From NCBI GenBank assembly GCA_030645475.1, contig JAUSMA010000029.1, forward strand, positions 62,001-126,000: DNA of 64,000 bases, written 5' to 3'. Numbering within the stretch: the stretch's first letter is position 1; each line of letters starts with the position of its first letter. The stretch comes from Nitrospirota bacterium (GTDB taxonomy: Bacteria > Nitrospirota > Nitrospiria > Nitrospirales > Nitrospiraceae). The translations under genes were made by a program, and so were the position numbers. This document shows, piece by piece, positions 40,682 to 49,582 of the stretch. Under the pieces are notes generated by a model. It did not search any database. It had not been told where the DNA came from and saw only the letters and a list, made by a program, of their open reading frames with translations.

Positions 40682-43600
40682 ATGGCGGCGGCGAAGAAGA
40701 CCTCTCGAACCAACGCCACGGCCGAGCGCGGCGCCACGCACAAGGCCGCCAAGCGGCAGCCGGTCAAGGGCAGACGTCCTCCGGCTGAGACCGTTCCATC
40801 GATACCTCTGCTCACAGAACCGCCCGGTTTTCTCATTGTCGGGATCGGCGCCTCCGCCGGCGGCTTGGAGGCCATGGAAGCCTTTTTCCACCACATGCCC
40901 CCCGGCAGCGGGATGGCCTTCGTCGTGGTGTCGCACCAGCATGCGGGCCATGTCAGTCTTCTCCCGAGCCTGCTCAGTAAATGCACCGCGATGCCGGTGT
41001 TGGAGGCCAAGGACGGGATGGCGGTGGAGGCCAATGGCGTCTATATGGCGCCGGGTGGCATCAATCTGGCTATCCTGCACGGCATCCTGCACTTCATGGA
41101 TGCCCCGACGAAAGAACGCGTGCCGCTGCCCATCGATTATTTTTTCCGTTCGCTGGCGGAAGACCAGAAACAACGAGCCGTCGGCATCGTCCTGTCCGGG
41201 ACCGGCAGCGACGGCACCGTGGGGTTGCGCACGATCAAGGCCGAGTCCGGCCTGACGATCGCGCAAGATCCGCAGTCGGCCAAGTATCAGAGCATGCCGC
41301 GCAGCGCGATCGATGCCGGGGTGGCCGATGTGGTGCAGCCGGTGGAGAAGATGGCTGAGCCGTTGCGCGCCTATGCGCGGAGCCGCACCACACCGGCGAC
41401 GCTCCTGCCTGCACGTGAGGCCTCGCAGGCGCTGCATAAGATCTTCATCCTCTTGCGCGACCGGACCGGGAACGATTTCGCGCGGTATAAAGAGAATACG
41501 ATTCACCGGCGCATCGAACGACGGATGAATGTGCATCAAATCGAAAATCTGAAGTCGTATCTCCGGTTTCTCCAGGCGAATCCGCACGAACTCGATGCCC
41601 TGTTTCAGGAACTGCTGATCGGCGTCACCAGTTTCTTTCGCGACCCGCAGGCCTTCGAGGTCCTCGAACAGAAAGTGCTGCCCGCGCTCGTGGAGGGCAA
41701 GCCGGAGGGTGCGATCCTGCGGCTGTGGGTGGCCGGCTGTTCCACCGGAGAGGAGGCCTATTCGCTCGCCATCCTCTTCCGGGAATTGCTGACGCAGAAG
41801 AAGCTCCGCCTCACCATCCAGATCTTTGCATCCGATCTCGACAGCCGGGCCATCGACGCGGCGCGCGCCGGCCTCTATCCGGTCGGCATCGCCGAGGACC
41901 TCACCCCGGCGCGCCTGCAGCGGTTCTTTACCAAGGAAGACAGCCGCTATCGGGTCAAGAAGGAGATTCGGGATCTGGTGGTGTTTGCCCAGCATAACCT
42001 CCTGACCGATGCCCCCTTTACGAAGCTGGATCTCCTGTCTTGCCGCAATCTCCTGATCTATCTGGATGCTCAGGCCCAGCACAACATCCTGCCGCTGTTC
42101 CACTATGCCTTGAAGCCGAACGGTGTGCTGTTTCTCGGTACCTCCGAAACGGTCGGCGAGTACGATCAGCTCTTTACCGTCATTGACCGGAAATGGAAGT
42201 TGTTCAGGCGGACGGCGGAGCTCGGCACGGTTCCTCGACTGGAACGGTTTCCCCATGGATCGATGAAAGGGACCACCGAGATCCGTGCGGAGGCGGACGC
42301 GGCTCTTCTCCCCACTCGTCCCGCCTCCATCCCCACGTTGATCCAGCAGCTCCTGGTCTCGCGGTATGCGCCGTCGGCCGTCGTGGTAAATGCTCGGGGC
42401 GAAGTCGTCTACATCCATGGGCATACCGGGGCCTATCTGGAACCGGCGCCCGGCCAGCCGACCCACCATCTGATCGAGATGGCGCGGGAAGGGTTGCGGC
42501 ACGATCTGGCGGCCGCGCTCCATCAGGCCGCCGGCCAGGAGGAGGACGTCGTGCGCCGCGGACTCCGCCTGCGCGCCAACGGCGAGGTCATCCTGGTCGA
42601 TCTGCTCGTGAAAAAAATTGCCGAGCCGGAGGCCCTCCGGGGCCTGCTCCTCGTGACGTTCGATACGGTGCGTCCGGGAAAGGCCGCCGTGAGCAAGGGC
42701 GTATCGGCGCGAGCGGCCGCTCCGTTGAAGAAAGGGGAGCCTGGACTGATGCAGGAATTGGAGTTCACCAAGCAGCGGTTGCAACGGACGATCGAGGAAC
42801 TGCAAACCTCCAATGAAGAGCTGAAGTCCACCAACGAGGAATTGCAATCCACGAACGAAGAGCTGCAAAGCACCAACGAGGAATTGGAGACGGCGAAGGA
42901 AGAGCTGCAGTCCCTCAATGAAGAACTCCTGACGGTCAATGCCGAACTCCAGGGCAAGCTCGATGCGCTCGCAGAGGCGCACGACGATCTGCAGAACCTC
43001 TTGAACAGCACCGAGATCGCCACGATCTTTCTGGACAACGAGTTGCGCATCAAGCGGTTCACCTCGGAGGCGAAGCGGGTGAGTTGCCTGATCGCCGTCG
43101 ATGTCGGACGCCCCCTGTCGGACATCGTCTCGAAGCTGGTCGATGACCGGCTGCTGGAGGATGCGCAGGACGTGCTGCAGACGCTCGTCGTCAAGGAGCG
43201 GGACGTCCAGACCACCGACGGGAGCTGGTTTGCCATGCGGATCCTGCCTTATCGCACCGGCAAGAACAGCATCGACGGACTGGTGTTGACGTTTCTCAAC
43301 ATCACCAAGAGCAAGGAGGCGGAGCAGGCCGTCCAGGCGACGCGCAGCGTGGCCGCCAGCATCGTCGAGACGATGCGTGAACCCCTGCTCGTCTTGGACG
43401 ACCAGCTCCGCGTGGTTTTGGCCAATCAGTCCTTCTACCGGATCTTTCAGGTGCAGCCGCGCGAGGTCGAGCAGCAGCTCCTCTACCATCTCTGCGCCGG
43501 GGCCTGGAACAGGCCGGATTTACGCCATCTGCTGGAGGAGATTCTGCCGAAGAACCGCTCCTTCCAGGACTTCATTGTGGACCAGACGTTTCCTCACATC

Positions 43601-43717
43601 GGACGTAGGTTATTGATGCTCAATGGCCGCCGACTCGAACAGGCGCTGGTCTTACCAGGCAGAATTTTGTTGGCGATGGAAGAAGTGAAGGCCGAGGGGA
43701 AGGCTGAAGGGGGTTAG
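40682..43717 (+). CDS. CheB-CheR-PAS fusion protein
   Basis: 1011 aa. Residues about 50-240 are a CheB-type methylesterase (GIGASAGGLEA, active Ser; VVSHQHAGH, His; VLSGTGSDGTVG, Asp). About 250-515 are a CheR-type methyltransferase (LWVAGCSTGEEAYSLAI, SAM site; SCRNLLIYLD). About 690-775 is a heptad coiled coil made of repeats of TSNEELKSTNEELQSTNEEL type. Two PAS-like domains end the protein. No histidine kinase domain. ATG 40682 follows GAGGAG. Probably methylates or demethylates a sensor or acts as a scaffold for the kinase that follows; the target is unknown. Confidence 0.92.
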   Translation: MAAAKKTSRTNATAERGATHKAAKRQPVKGRRPPAETVPSIPLLTEPPGFLIVGIGASAGGLEAMEAFFHHMPPGSGMAFVVVSHQHAGHVSLLPSLLSKCTAMPVLEAKDGMAVEANGVYMAPGGINLAILHGILHFMDAPTKERVPLPIDYFFRSLAEDQKQRAVGIVLSGTGSDGTVGLRTIKAESGLTIAQDPQSAKYQSMPRSAIDAGVADVVQPVEKMAEPLRAYARSRTTPATLLPAREASQALHKIFILLRDRTGNDFARYKENTIHRRIERRMNVHQIENLKSYLRFLQANPHELDALFQELLIGVTSFFRDPQAFEVLEQKVLPALVEGKPEGAILRLWVAGCSTGEEAYSLAILFRELLTQKKLRLTIQIFASDLDSRAIDAARAGLYPVGIAEDLTPARLQRFFTKEDSRYRVKKEIRDLVVFAQHNLLTDAPFTKLDLLSCRNLLIYLDAQAQHNILPLFHYALKPNGVLFLGTSETVGEYDQLFTVIDRKWKLFRRTAELGTVPRLERFPHGSMKGTTEIRAEADAALLPTRPASIPTLIQQLLVSRYAPSAVVVNARGEVVYIHGHTGAYLEPAPGQPTHHLIEMAREGLRHDLAAALHQAAGQEEDVVRRGLRLRANGEVILVDLLVKKIAEPEALRGLLLVTFDTVRPGKAAVSKGVSARAAAPLKKGEPGLMQELEFTKQRLQRTIEELQTSNEELKSTNEELQSTNEELQSTNEELETAKEELQSLNEELLTVNAELQGKLDALAEAHDDLQNLLNSTEIATIFLDNELRIKRFTSEAKRVSCLIAVDVGRPLSDIVSKLVDDRLLEDAQDVLQTLVVKERDVQTTDGSWFAMRILPYRTGKNSIDGLVLTFLNITKSKEAEQAVQATRSVAASIVETMREPLLVLDDQLRVVLANQSFYRIFQVQPREVEQQLLYHLCAGAWNRPDLRHLLEEILPKNRSFQDFIVDQTFPHIGRRLLMLNGRRLEQALVLPGRILLAMEEVKAEGKAEGG

Positions 43718-43775
43718 GCTGAAGGTCTGAATCCCGAACACTTCAGCCTGAACCCCTTCAGCCTAGACAGGGGTG
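43700..43775. repeat. Short-word repeat spacer
   Basis: GGCTGAAGG, GGCTGAAGGTCTGAA, CTTCAGCCTGAACC and CTTCAGCCTAG form repeated and inverted copies between the fusion gene and the kinase gene. Related in style to other spacers here (the word also recurs at 39071-39110). Confidence 0.5.
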
Positions 43776-43780
43776 CTGCG

Positions 43781-45835
43781 ATGGCCAAGAAACCAGACAG
43801 ACCCGCGAAGTCCACGGCGCTTCGCCGACAGGCGGAGGAACTCCTCCGGACGACCGATCGCGACGTGGCCGCCATGCCGGTCAAGGACGTGCAGCAGCTC
43901 GTGCAGGAGCTGCAAGTCCATCAGATCGAGTTGGAGATGCAGAACGAGGAGCTGTGCCGGACTCAGCTGGCACTCGAAGCGGCGCGCGATCGTTATGTGG
44001 ATCTCTACGATTTTTCCCCGGCCGGCCACCTGACGCTGGATACTCAGGGCACGATTCAGGAGGCCAATCTGAGGGCCGGGACCCTGCTCGGCATCGACCG
44101 GAGGGAGCTGATCGGACAACCGCTCGCGGGAGTGATGGCAGCCGGTTATGAGGCCACGCTCCGTCGGCATTGGCAGGAGGTCTTGACGAGCGGCCGGCGG
44201 CAGACCTGTGAGGTGCTGCTCCGGAACGAGAAGGGCCTTTCGTGCTGGGTTCATCTGGAGAGCCTGGCGGTTCACGAGGAGTCCGGGCCGATCACCCATT
44301 GGCGGATGGCGCTGCTGGACGTGAGCGATCGCAAGCTGGCCGAGCAGGCGATGGAGGCGCAGCGGGCGCAGCTCGATGGGATCATTTCGTCGGCGATGGA
44401 TGCCATCATCACCGTGGATGAGAAACAACGGGTATTGGTCTTCAACCGCGCGGCAGAATCCATGTTTGGCTGCCCGGCTGCCGATGCCATCGGACAGCTA
44501 CTCGACCGGTTCATCCCGGAACGGTACAGGCAGGCGCACCACGGTCATATGAGCGCCTTCGCCCGGGTGGCAGTACCCGCGCGTGCGAAGGAACGAGTCG
44601 GCACGTTGTTCGGCCTTCGAGCCACCGGAGAGGAGTTTCCCTTCGAGGCCTCCATCTCTCATGTCCGGGTCGGCGGCAAGACGCTCTTCACCGTCATTCT
44701 GCGCGATATCACCGAGCGGAAGCGCGCAGAGGATGCCTTGCAGGCCAGCGACGCCTTTACCCGTTCGGTCCTGGACTCGCTCTCCGCGCGTGTCTGCGTG
44801 TTGGACAGGGACGGAGTCATCCTCCAGACGAACGAATCCTGGAAAACGTTTGTCCGCTGCAATGCGAATCCCGCGGTCGCCGGTGACGAGGTCGGGCAGA
44901 ATTACCTGGACGTGTGCCGGCGAGCGAGCGCCGCTGGAGAACCGATCTCCCGGCTTATTGTCGAGGGGGTTGTCGCCGTGTTGGGGGGCAGTCAACTGAG
45001 TTTCAGCGCGGAATATGTCTGTCATTCGCCGGAGGAGGAGCGCTGGTTCCAGATGCGGGTGACGCCGTTGAAAGCGTCGAAGGGCGTCGTGGTGTCGCAT
45101 ACGGATATCTCACCGCGAGTACGGATGGGGTTAGAGTTGGAGCACCAGCTTCTCCTGCTTGGTCACAAACAAGAGGAGCTGGAATCCCTCACGGGGAAGC
45201 TGATCGAAGCCCAGGAACAGGAGCGCCGACGGATCGCGCGAGAACTGCACGACGACTTCAATCAACGATTGGCGGCGCTGGCCGTTGAACTAGAGACCTT
45301 AGAGCGTACGCCCGATGCCTTTCCCGAGCCGGTCGTTCAGCAACTCACCGCGGTGCGGGACCATGTCGGACAGCTCTCCGATGACCTGCACGATCTGGCG
45401 TACCGGCTGCACCCTTCGTTGCTCGAACATGTCGGTTTGGAGGTCGCCGCGCGAGACCACGTGACCGAGTTCACGAAGCGGACGGGGCTGCCCGTGACGT
45501 TGACCGCGCGAGAGGTCCCTGGGACGCTCTCGCCGGAGGTGGCCACCAATCTGTTTCGCGTGATGCAGGAGAGTCTGCAAAATGTGCTCAAACATGCCCG
45601 GGCGACCGAGGTGACGGTGAAGCTGAGCGGCTCGTCTAAAGGGATCGGTCTGTCGGTGCGCGATAACGGTCAGGGGTTCGACCTGGAGCGCACAGACGTA
45701 CGCGTGCAAGGACTCGGCTTAGTGAGCATGCAAGAGCGTATGCGTCTGATGGGCGGCTTTCTCCGAATCCATTCCCTCCCAACGGATGGCACGAAAGTCT
45801 GCGCTTGGATTCCTCGTGCTCAGGAGGGCGCATGA
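43781..45835 (+). CDS. PAS-containing histidine kinase (HisKA_3/NarX type), cytoplasmic
   Basis: 684 aa, no membrane helix. An N-terminal helical part (to about 70, ending LELEMQNEELCRTQLALEAARDRY) leads into three PAS-like domains (about 70-185, 190-320, 325-445). Then QEQERRRIARELHDDFNQRL holds the phospho-accepting His, and HATPase motifs NLFRVMQESLQNVLKHARA, SVRDNGQGFD and GLGLVSMQERMRLMGG follow. Next gene overlaps by 4 bp and encodes its likely partner regulator. Signal unknown; PAS domains could bind heme, flavin or small ligands. Confidence 0.93.
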   Translation: MAKKPDRPAKSTALRRQAEELLRTTDRDVAAMPVKDVQQLVQELQVHQIELEMQNEELCRTQLALEAARDRYVDLYDFSPAGHLTLDTQGTIQEANLRAGTLLGIDRRELIGQPLAGVMAAGYEATLRRHWQEVLTSGRRQTCEVLLRNEKGLSCWVHLESLAVHEESGPITHWRMALLDVSDRKLAEQAMEAQRAQLDGIISSAMDAIITVDEKQRVLVFNRAAESMFGCPAADAIGQLLDRFIPERYRQAHHGHMSAFARVAVPARAKERVGTLFGLRATGEEFPFEASISHVRVGGKTLFTVILRDITERKRAEDALQASDAFTRSVLDSLSARVCVLDRDGVILQTNESWKTFVRCNANPAVAGDEVGQNYLDVCRRASAAGEPISRLIVEGVVAVLGGSQLSFSAEYVCHSPEEERWFQMRVTPLKASKGVVVSHTDISPRVRMGLELEHQLLLLGHKQEELESLTGKLIEAQEQERRRIARELHDDFNQRLAALAVELETLERTPDAFPEPVVQQLTAVRDHVGQLSDDLHDLAYRLHPSLLEHVGLEVAARDHVTEFTKRTGLPVTLTAREVPGTLSPEVATNLFRVMQESLQNVLKHARATEVTVKLSGSSKGIGLSVRDNGQGFDLERTDVRVQGLGLVSMQERMRLMGGFLRIHSLPTDGTKVCAWIPRAQEGA

Positions 45836-46479
45836 AGAGGCCGCGCGTCCTCATGGCCGATGACCATTCGCTGATCCTCGCCGGCTTGCGGAAGTTGGTG
45901 GAGGCTGACTGCGACGTGGTGGGCACGGTGGAGGACGGGCGGGCGTTAGTGGAGGCGGCGCAGCAGCTGCGGCCGGATCTGATTCTCCTGGACATCTCGA
46001 TGCCGCTCTTAAACGGGCTCGAAGCGGCCCGGCAACTCCGCACCCTGGTGCCGGACTGCAAACTCATCTTCCTCACCATGCATGCCAGCCCGACCTATGC
46101 GACCGAAGCCTTCCAGGCCGGGGCCTCCGGCTATCTCCTCAAACGGTCTGCGGCCTCGGAACTCGGTCTGGCGATCGCGTCCGTCCTTCAAGGCCAACAT
46201 TATCTGACGCCGCTGCTCACGAAAGAGGTGCTGGACTCGGTTCTCAAGCCCTCCACCGGCGAGCGAGGCAATCCTGTCTCCGGCGCGCTCACCGCGCGTC
46301 AGCGCGAAGTTTTGCAGCTCGTCGCCGAAGGCCATGGCACGAAGGAGATCGCCACGATCCTCAGTGTGTCGGTGAAAACGGTGGAGTTCCATAAGTCCCG
46401 CATCATGCAGCATCTGGATCTTCACACCACGGCGGACTTGACCAAGTACGCGATTACCCACGGCATCACCGGCCTCTAG
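45832..46479 (+). CDS. NarL/LuxR-family response regulator
   Basis: 215 aa. Receiver domain with acidic pocket ADDH and phospho-accepting Asp in LILLDISMP; GYLLKRSA carries the conserved Lys. LuxR-type HTH at the C terminus (LTARQREVLQLVAEGHGTKEIATILSVSVKTVEFHKSRIMQHL). Overlaps the kinase stop (ATGA), so they form a two-component system. Confidence 0.95.
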   Translation: MKRPRVLMADDHSLILAGLRKLVEADCDVVGTVEDGRALVEAAQQLRPDLILLDISMPLLNGLEAARQLRTLVPDCKLIFLTMHASPTYATEAFQAGASGYLLKRSAASELGLAIASVLQGQHYLTPLLTKEVLDSVLKPSTGERGNPVSGALTARQREVLQLVAEGHGTKEIATILSVSVKTVEFHKSRIMQHLDLHTTADLTKYAITHGITGL

Positions 46480-46774
46480 CGGGGTGCTGATGAAGAGCAT
46501 ATGGCGTATGGCTAATGGCTAGGAATCAGATTTGGAACTGCCGAAACCAACGATCGACTCCCCTTCCCGGCAGACGGTGCTTTTCCCGAGCCATCAGCTA
46601 TACGCCATACGCTATCAGCTCCGCCCTCCCACGAGATTCGCTTTACGTTTCACGCTGCAGTTGCCCTCTAGTACGATTCTTCTGCGGTACCAGGGTTTTT
46701 CCTAGTTTCGCCGCTTCCCCAAGCCGACTACCATAACAAGAAGTTTCCCTTGTGAGAGAAGAGGACGTCACGCG
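46480..46774. other. Repeat-bearing spacer
   Basis: Contains word repeats ATGGCGTATGGCTAATGGC and AGCTATACGCCATACGCTATCAGC, which form an imperfect inverted repeat (about 46499-46520 and 46599-46620). No gene supported. GAGAGAAGAGGACG precedes the next ATG. Confidence 0.5.
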
Positions 46775-47227
46775 ATGACGAAGCCACGAATCTTGCTCGC
46801 CGATGACCATCCTGAATTATTGAGTGCGCTACGCGGCTTACTAGAAGATGGATTAGGTGAGGTGGTGGGCATGGTGACGGACGGGCAGCCGCTTATCGAA
46901 GCGGCCATCCGGCTGGAGCCGGACATTATTATCTTGGATATCTCGATGCCGACGATGAATGGGCTGGACGCCACGCGCGCCCTGCAGACCTGTGCCCCGC
47001 AGAGTAAGGTGATTGTGCTGACGGTCCATCGGGAGCCGGTCTACGTGTCCTTAGCCTTTAAGGCGGGAGCCCGCGGTTATCTCCTCAAACGAACGTCCCT
47101 CTATACGGAACTGCCTCAAGCCCTGCTGCATGTGCTCGCGGGTGAGCGCTATCTCGGGCATGGTGTGGGGGAGAGAGAGGCGTGGGAACGTGCCGAGGGA
47201 GAGAACCTGTCGACCCTGATGTCGTAA
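46775..47227 (+). CDS. Receiver-only response regulator (no output domain)
   Basis: 150 aa. Receiver signature LLADDHP, IIILDISMPTMNGLDATRAL, VIVLTVHREP and GYLLKRTSLYTELPQAL. After residue 125 only AGERYLGHGVGEREAW remains, so the LuxR HTH is missing. Very similar in layout to the regulator at 45832. It may be a truncated paralogue or a phosphate sink or CheY-like output. No frameshift is obvious; the reading frame ends with a clean TAA. Confidence 0.9.
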   Translation: MTKPRILLADDHPELLSALRGLLEDGLGEVVGMVTDGQPLIEAAIRLEPDIIILDISMPTMNGLDATRALQTCAPQSKVIVLTVHREPVYVSLAFKAGARGYLLKRTSLYTELPQALLHVLAGERYLGHGVGEREAWERAEGENLSTLMS

Positions 47228-48008
47228 CAGGGACGAGGGACGCCTAAGAGCCTGAGCGATGGAGCCAGGAAGACTGTGATGAACGGACAGGATGGCCGAC
47301 AGCAGGACAGGCTGCTGCTCACGCCCCACTTCGCGGGCCATCACGACCTCCTGTTCGGAACCTTCGCCCGTGACGGCTCTGCCGACCGGGAGGGGGCCTC
47401 GTCGCTGTTGGACGACCATGCGGTCGCCCGGTTCAATCGGATACAACATGCCTATCTGTTCTCGCTGCCAGGCAGCGAGGGCGAGAGATCTCCGGTCAGC
47501 GATGGCGTAGCGGCGCCTGTCTCTCATGATCCCTTCCGCCTCGGCGCTGGTTGGCATCTCAGAATCTTTTCCCATTTTCTGAACTCCGCACGACCGTTGG
47601 TGTTCGAAACCTTTGGGGAATGGCCTCCCTTGTACCACACGGTTTGGGTGGCCTTGCTGAATGTGATGTTCCGTGACCGCGAGGAGGCCATGCTCACTCT
47701 CGTACCGTGCGGGATGGGCAGGCTGAGGCTGCTTGGCAGGACGTGAGCGAGACGATCCAGGTTCTGGCTGTTGCGTTGAGCAAGCCGGCGGCCGACGAGC
47801 GCCAATGCCAGGCCGAACATGAGCGGGTCATGACGCTCCTCGTGGCGTGGTTTCCGGAGATGGTCTGATGGGCGTGCGCGATGGACCCCCGCTCTCTCGG
47901 CAAGGACCGGTGGCTTCTCGACTTTCTGTTCGGAGCCTGTGGAAGAAGCAGTCAATGGTCTGCGATTGCAGGGCTCTGCCCGCGTGAAGGTGGAAGGTTC
48001 GCACGAGC
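47228..48008. other. Ambiguous region, no confident gene
   Basis: Long open frames exist on both strands but none gives a known domain. The best-looking is on the minus strand from about 47557 (MPTSAEAEGIMRDRRRYA, then GMLYPIEPGDRMVVQQRRG and GEGSEQEVVMARE), but it would run 177 bp into the receiver gene antisense. Upstream minus-strand sequence (around 47700-47900, DHLRKPRHEERHDPLMFGLALALVG) reads like protein in another frame. It could be a frameshifted gene on the minus strand. Confidence 0.35.
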
Positions 48009-48917
48009 ATGAAACCATTCAATCTGGCGGTGGTGGGTTTCGGGAGAGTGGGAACGATCTGCGCGAAAGCCTTGCTCGAGAGTAAGGACCTTGTCCTGGC
48101 GGCGGTGGTCCGGCGCCAGGACAGTCTGGCGCACCCATTGCCTGAGGCGTTCCGCAAGATTCCAGTCGTGGCTCATGTGGCGCAAGTGCAGACGGTGCAG
48201 GCTGCGCTCCTCTGCGTGCCTCTGCCGCAAGTCTTGGATGCGGCGCATGAGTGTCTGCAACATGGAATCCCCATCGTCGAATCTTCCGTGCTTCACGGAG
48301 AGGCGTTTCAGGCCCATCGCGACGAGATCCACCGGCTCGCGGTTCGCCACAAAGTTCCTGCCATTGTCGGTGCCGGGTGGGATCCCGGAGCGCTGTCCAT
48401 GTTCCGGTCCCTCTTCGCCCTCCTGGTTCCGGAGGGCTGCACCGAGACGTCGCATCGCGTCGGCGTGAGCCTCCACCATACGGCGATGGCCCGCCAGATT
48501 GCCGGCGTCAGGGAAGCGCTCTGCACCGAACAGCGGACAACTAACGGCAGACGACAGCGCTATGTGTACGTGGAGTTGGAACAGGGAGTCGATGCCGGTT
48601 TGGTCAGCGCAGCGATCCGCGCCGATCCTCTCTTTCTCGGTGACGAGACCCTGATATTCCCGGTTGAGCATATTGCCGCGCTTGAGCAGGAAGGGCGCGG
48701 GGTGTTGCTCGAACGTCGAGGTGTGCCGGGGCCTCTCGGGCATCAACAGGTACTGCTCGAAGCGAGGTTCGAGGTCTCTCTGCTGACGGCGCAGATGATG
48801 CTCGCGGCTGCCCGTTCGTTGTCTGGGCTGAAGCCGGGCGCCCATTCATGCATGGATCTTCCCCTCAACGCCTTGTGGGGCGAACAGCAGACAAAGGCTG
48901 AGCGGGAGTGGTTGTAG
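48009..48917 (+). CDS. ddh: Diaminopimelate dehydrogenase-like oxidoreductase
   Basis: 302 aa. NADP-binding VVGFGRVGTICAKALLES at the N terminus, then IVESSVLHGEAF and IVGAGWDPGALSMFRSLF, TSHRVGVSLHH and AGHRQVG-like regions as in meso-diaminopimelate dehydrogenase. Would make meso-DAP from tetrahydrodipicolinate in one step. ATG 48009 is the first good start. It is separated from other lysine genes, so substrate should be confirmed. Confidence 0.8.
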   Translation: MKPFNLAVVGFGRVGTICAKALLESKDLVLAAVVRRQDSLAHPLPEAFRKIPVVAHVAQVQTVQAALLCVPLPQVLDAAHECLQHGIPIVESSVLHGEAFQAHRDEIHRLAVRHKVPAIVGAGWDPGALSMFRSLFALLVPEGCTETSHRVGVSLHHTAMARQIAGVREALCTEQRTTNGRRQRYVYVELEQGVDAGLVSAAIRADPLFLGDETLIFPVEHIAALEQEGRGVLLERRGVPGPLGHQQVLLEARFEVSLLTAQMMLAAARSLSGLKPGAHSCMDLPLNALWGEQQTKAEREWL

Positions 48918-48919
48918 GC

Positions 48920-49483
48920 ATGTCTCTGAATTTCAATGTCACAGATATCGTGGAGCGCTTGCATGTGACGTTTCCCGCCCACGTCATGGGCGATGGAGTG
49001 ATCTTGGACGCCGTGCGTGATGCGTTGCTTCAGGAGCCGGGCCTGCAGAGTTGTACGATTCGTGTGAAGCGCGCAGGGACGTGGGACAGCGTCAGGGAGT
49101 CGGCCATGACGCCGCAGGGGGTCATTCACCTATCCGTGACAGACGGGGTTGTTCTCCTGAAGGGTCATGTCACCAGCCTCATCCAGAAGCGGCTGGCTAG
49201 CGTGCTGGCTTGGTGGGTCCCAGGGATTCGAGATGTCGGCAATGGTCTGGAGGTCGTCCCGCTGCAGGAAGATTCCGATGAGGAAATTGCGAACGCGGTG
49301 CGCCTCGTCTTGGACAAGGATCGTTTCGTGAGTGCCGAGCGCATCCGTGTGACGGTGAAGCAGGCGGTGGTCACCCTGGAAGGCGGCGCGCCCTCTGCAC
49401 CGCAGGAGGAGATGGCCGAGCTCGATGCCTGGTATGTCTTCGGGGTCGACAAGGTCGACAATCGCTTGGAAGTCCGTCGGTGA
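48920..49483 (+). CDS. BON-domain protein
   Basis: 187 aa without a clear signal. Two BON-like modules: GVIHLSVTDGVVLLKGHVTSLIQKRLASVLAWWVPGIRDVGNGLEV and IANAVRLVLDKDRFVSAERIRVTVKQAVVTLEGG. BON domains bind phospholipids or stabilise envelope structures and occur in osmotic-stress proteins. Lies 2 bp after the ddh stop, so co-transcribed. A third partial BON may be at the N terminus. Confidence 0.8.
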   Translation: MSLNFNVTDIVERLHVTFPAHVMGDGVILDAVRDALLQEPGLQSCTIRVKRAGTWDSVRESAMTPQGVIHLSVTDGVVLLKGHVTSLIQKRLASVLAWWVPGIRDVGNGLEVVPLQEDSDEEIANAVRLVLDKDRFVSAERIRVTVKQAVVTLEGGAPSAPQEEMAELDAWYVFGVDKVDNRLEVRR

Positions 49484-49582
49484 AAAGAACGAACATGGGC
49501 GGGGAATCTTTTCTCGCCGGCATGGGCTCATGGAGGCTCTCGACCCCGTCTCTTTCCACTGCGGTGAGGGAGACGAGTGGCT

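Noticed and set aside
40658-43489. 943-codon minus-strand frame opposite the CheB-CheR gene
   Set aside because: Antisense shadow of a strongly supported gene in GC-rich DNA; no domains of its own.
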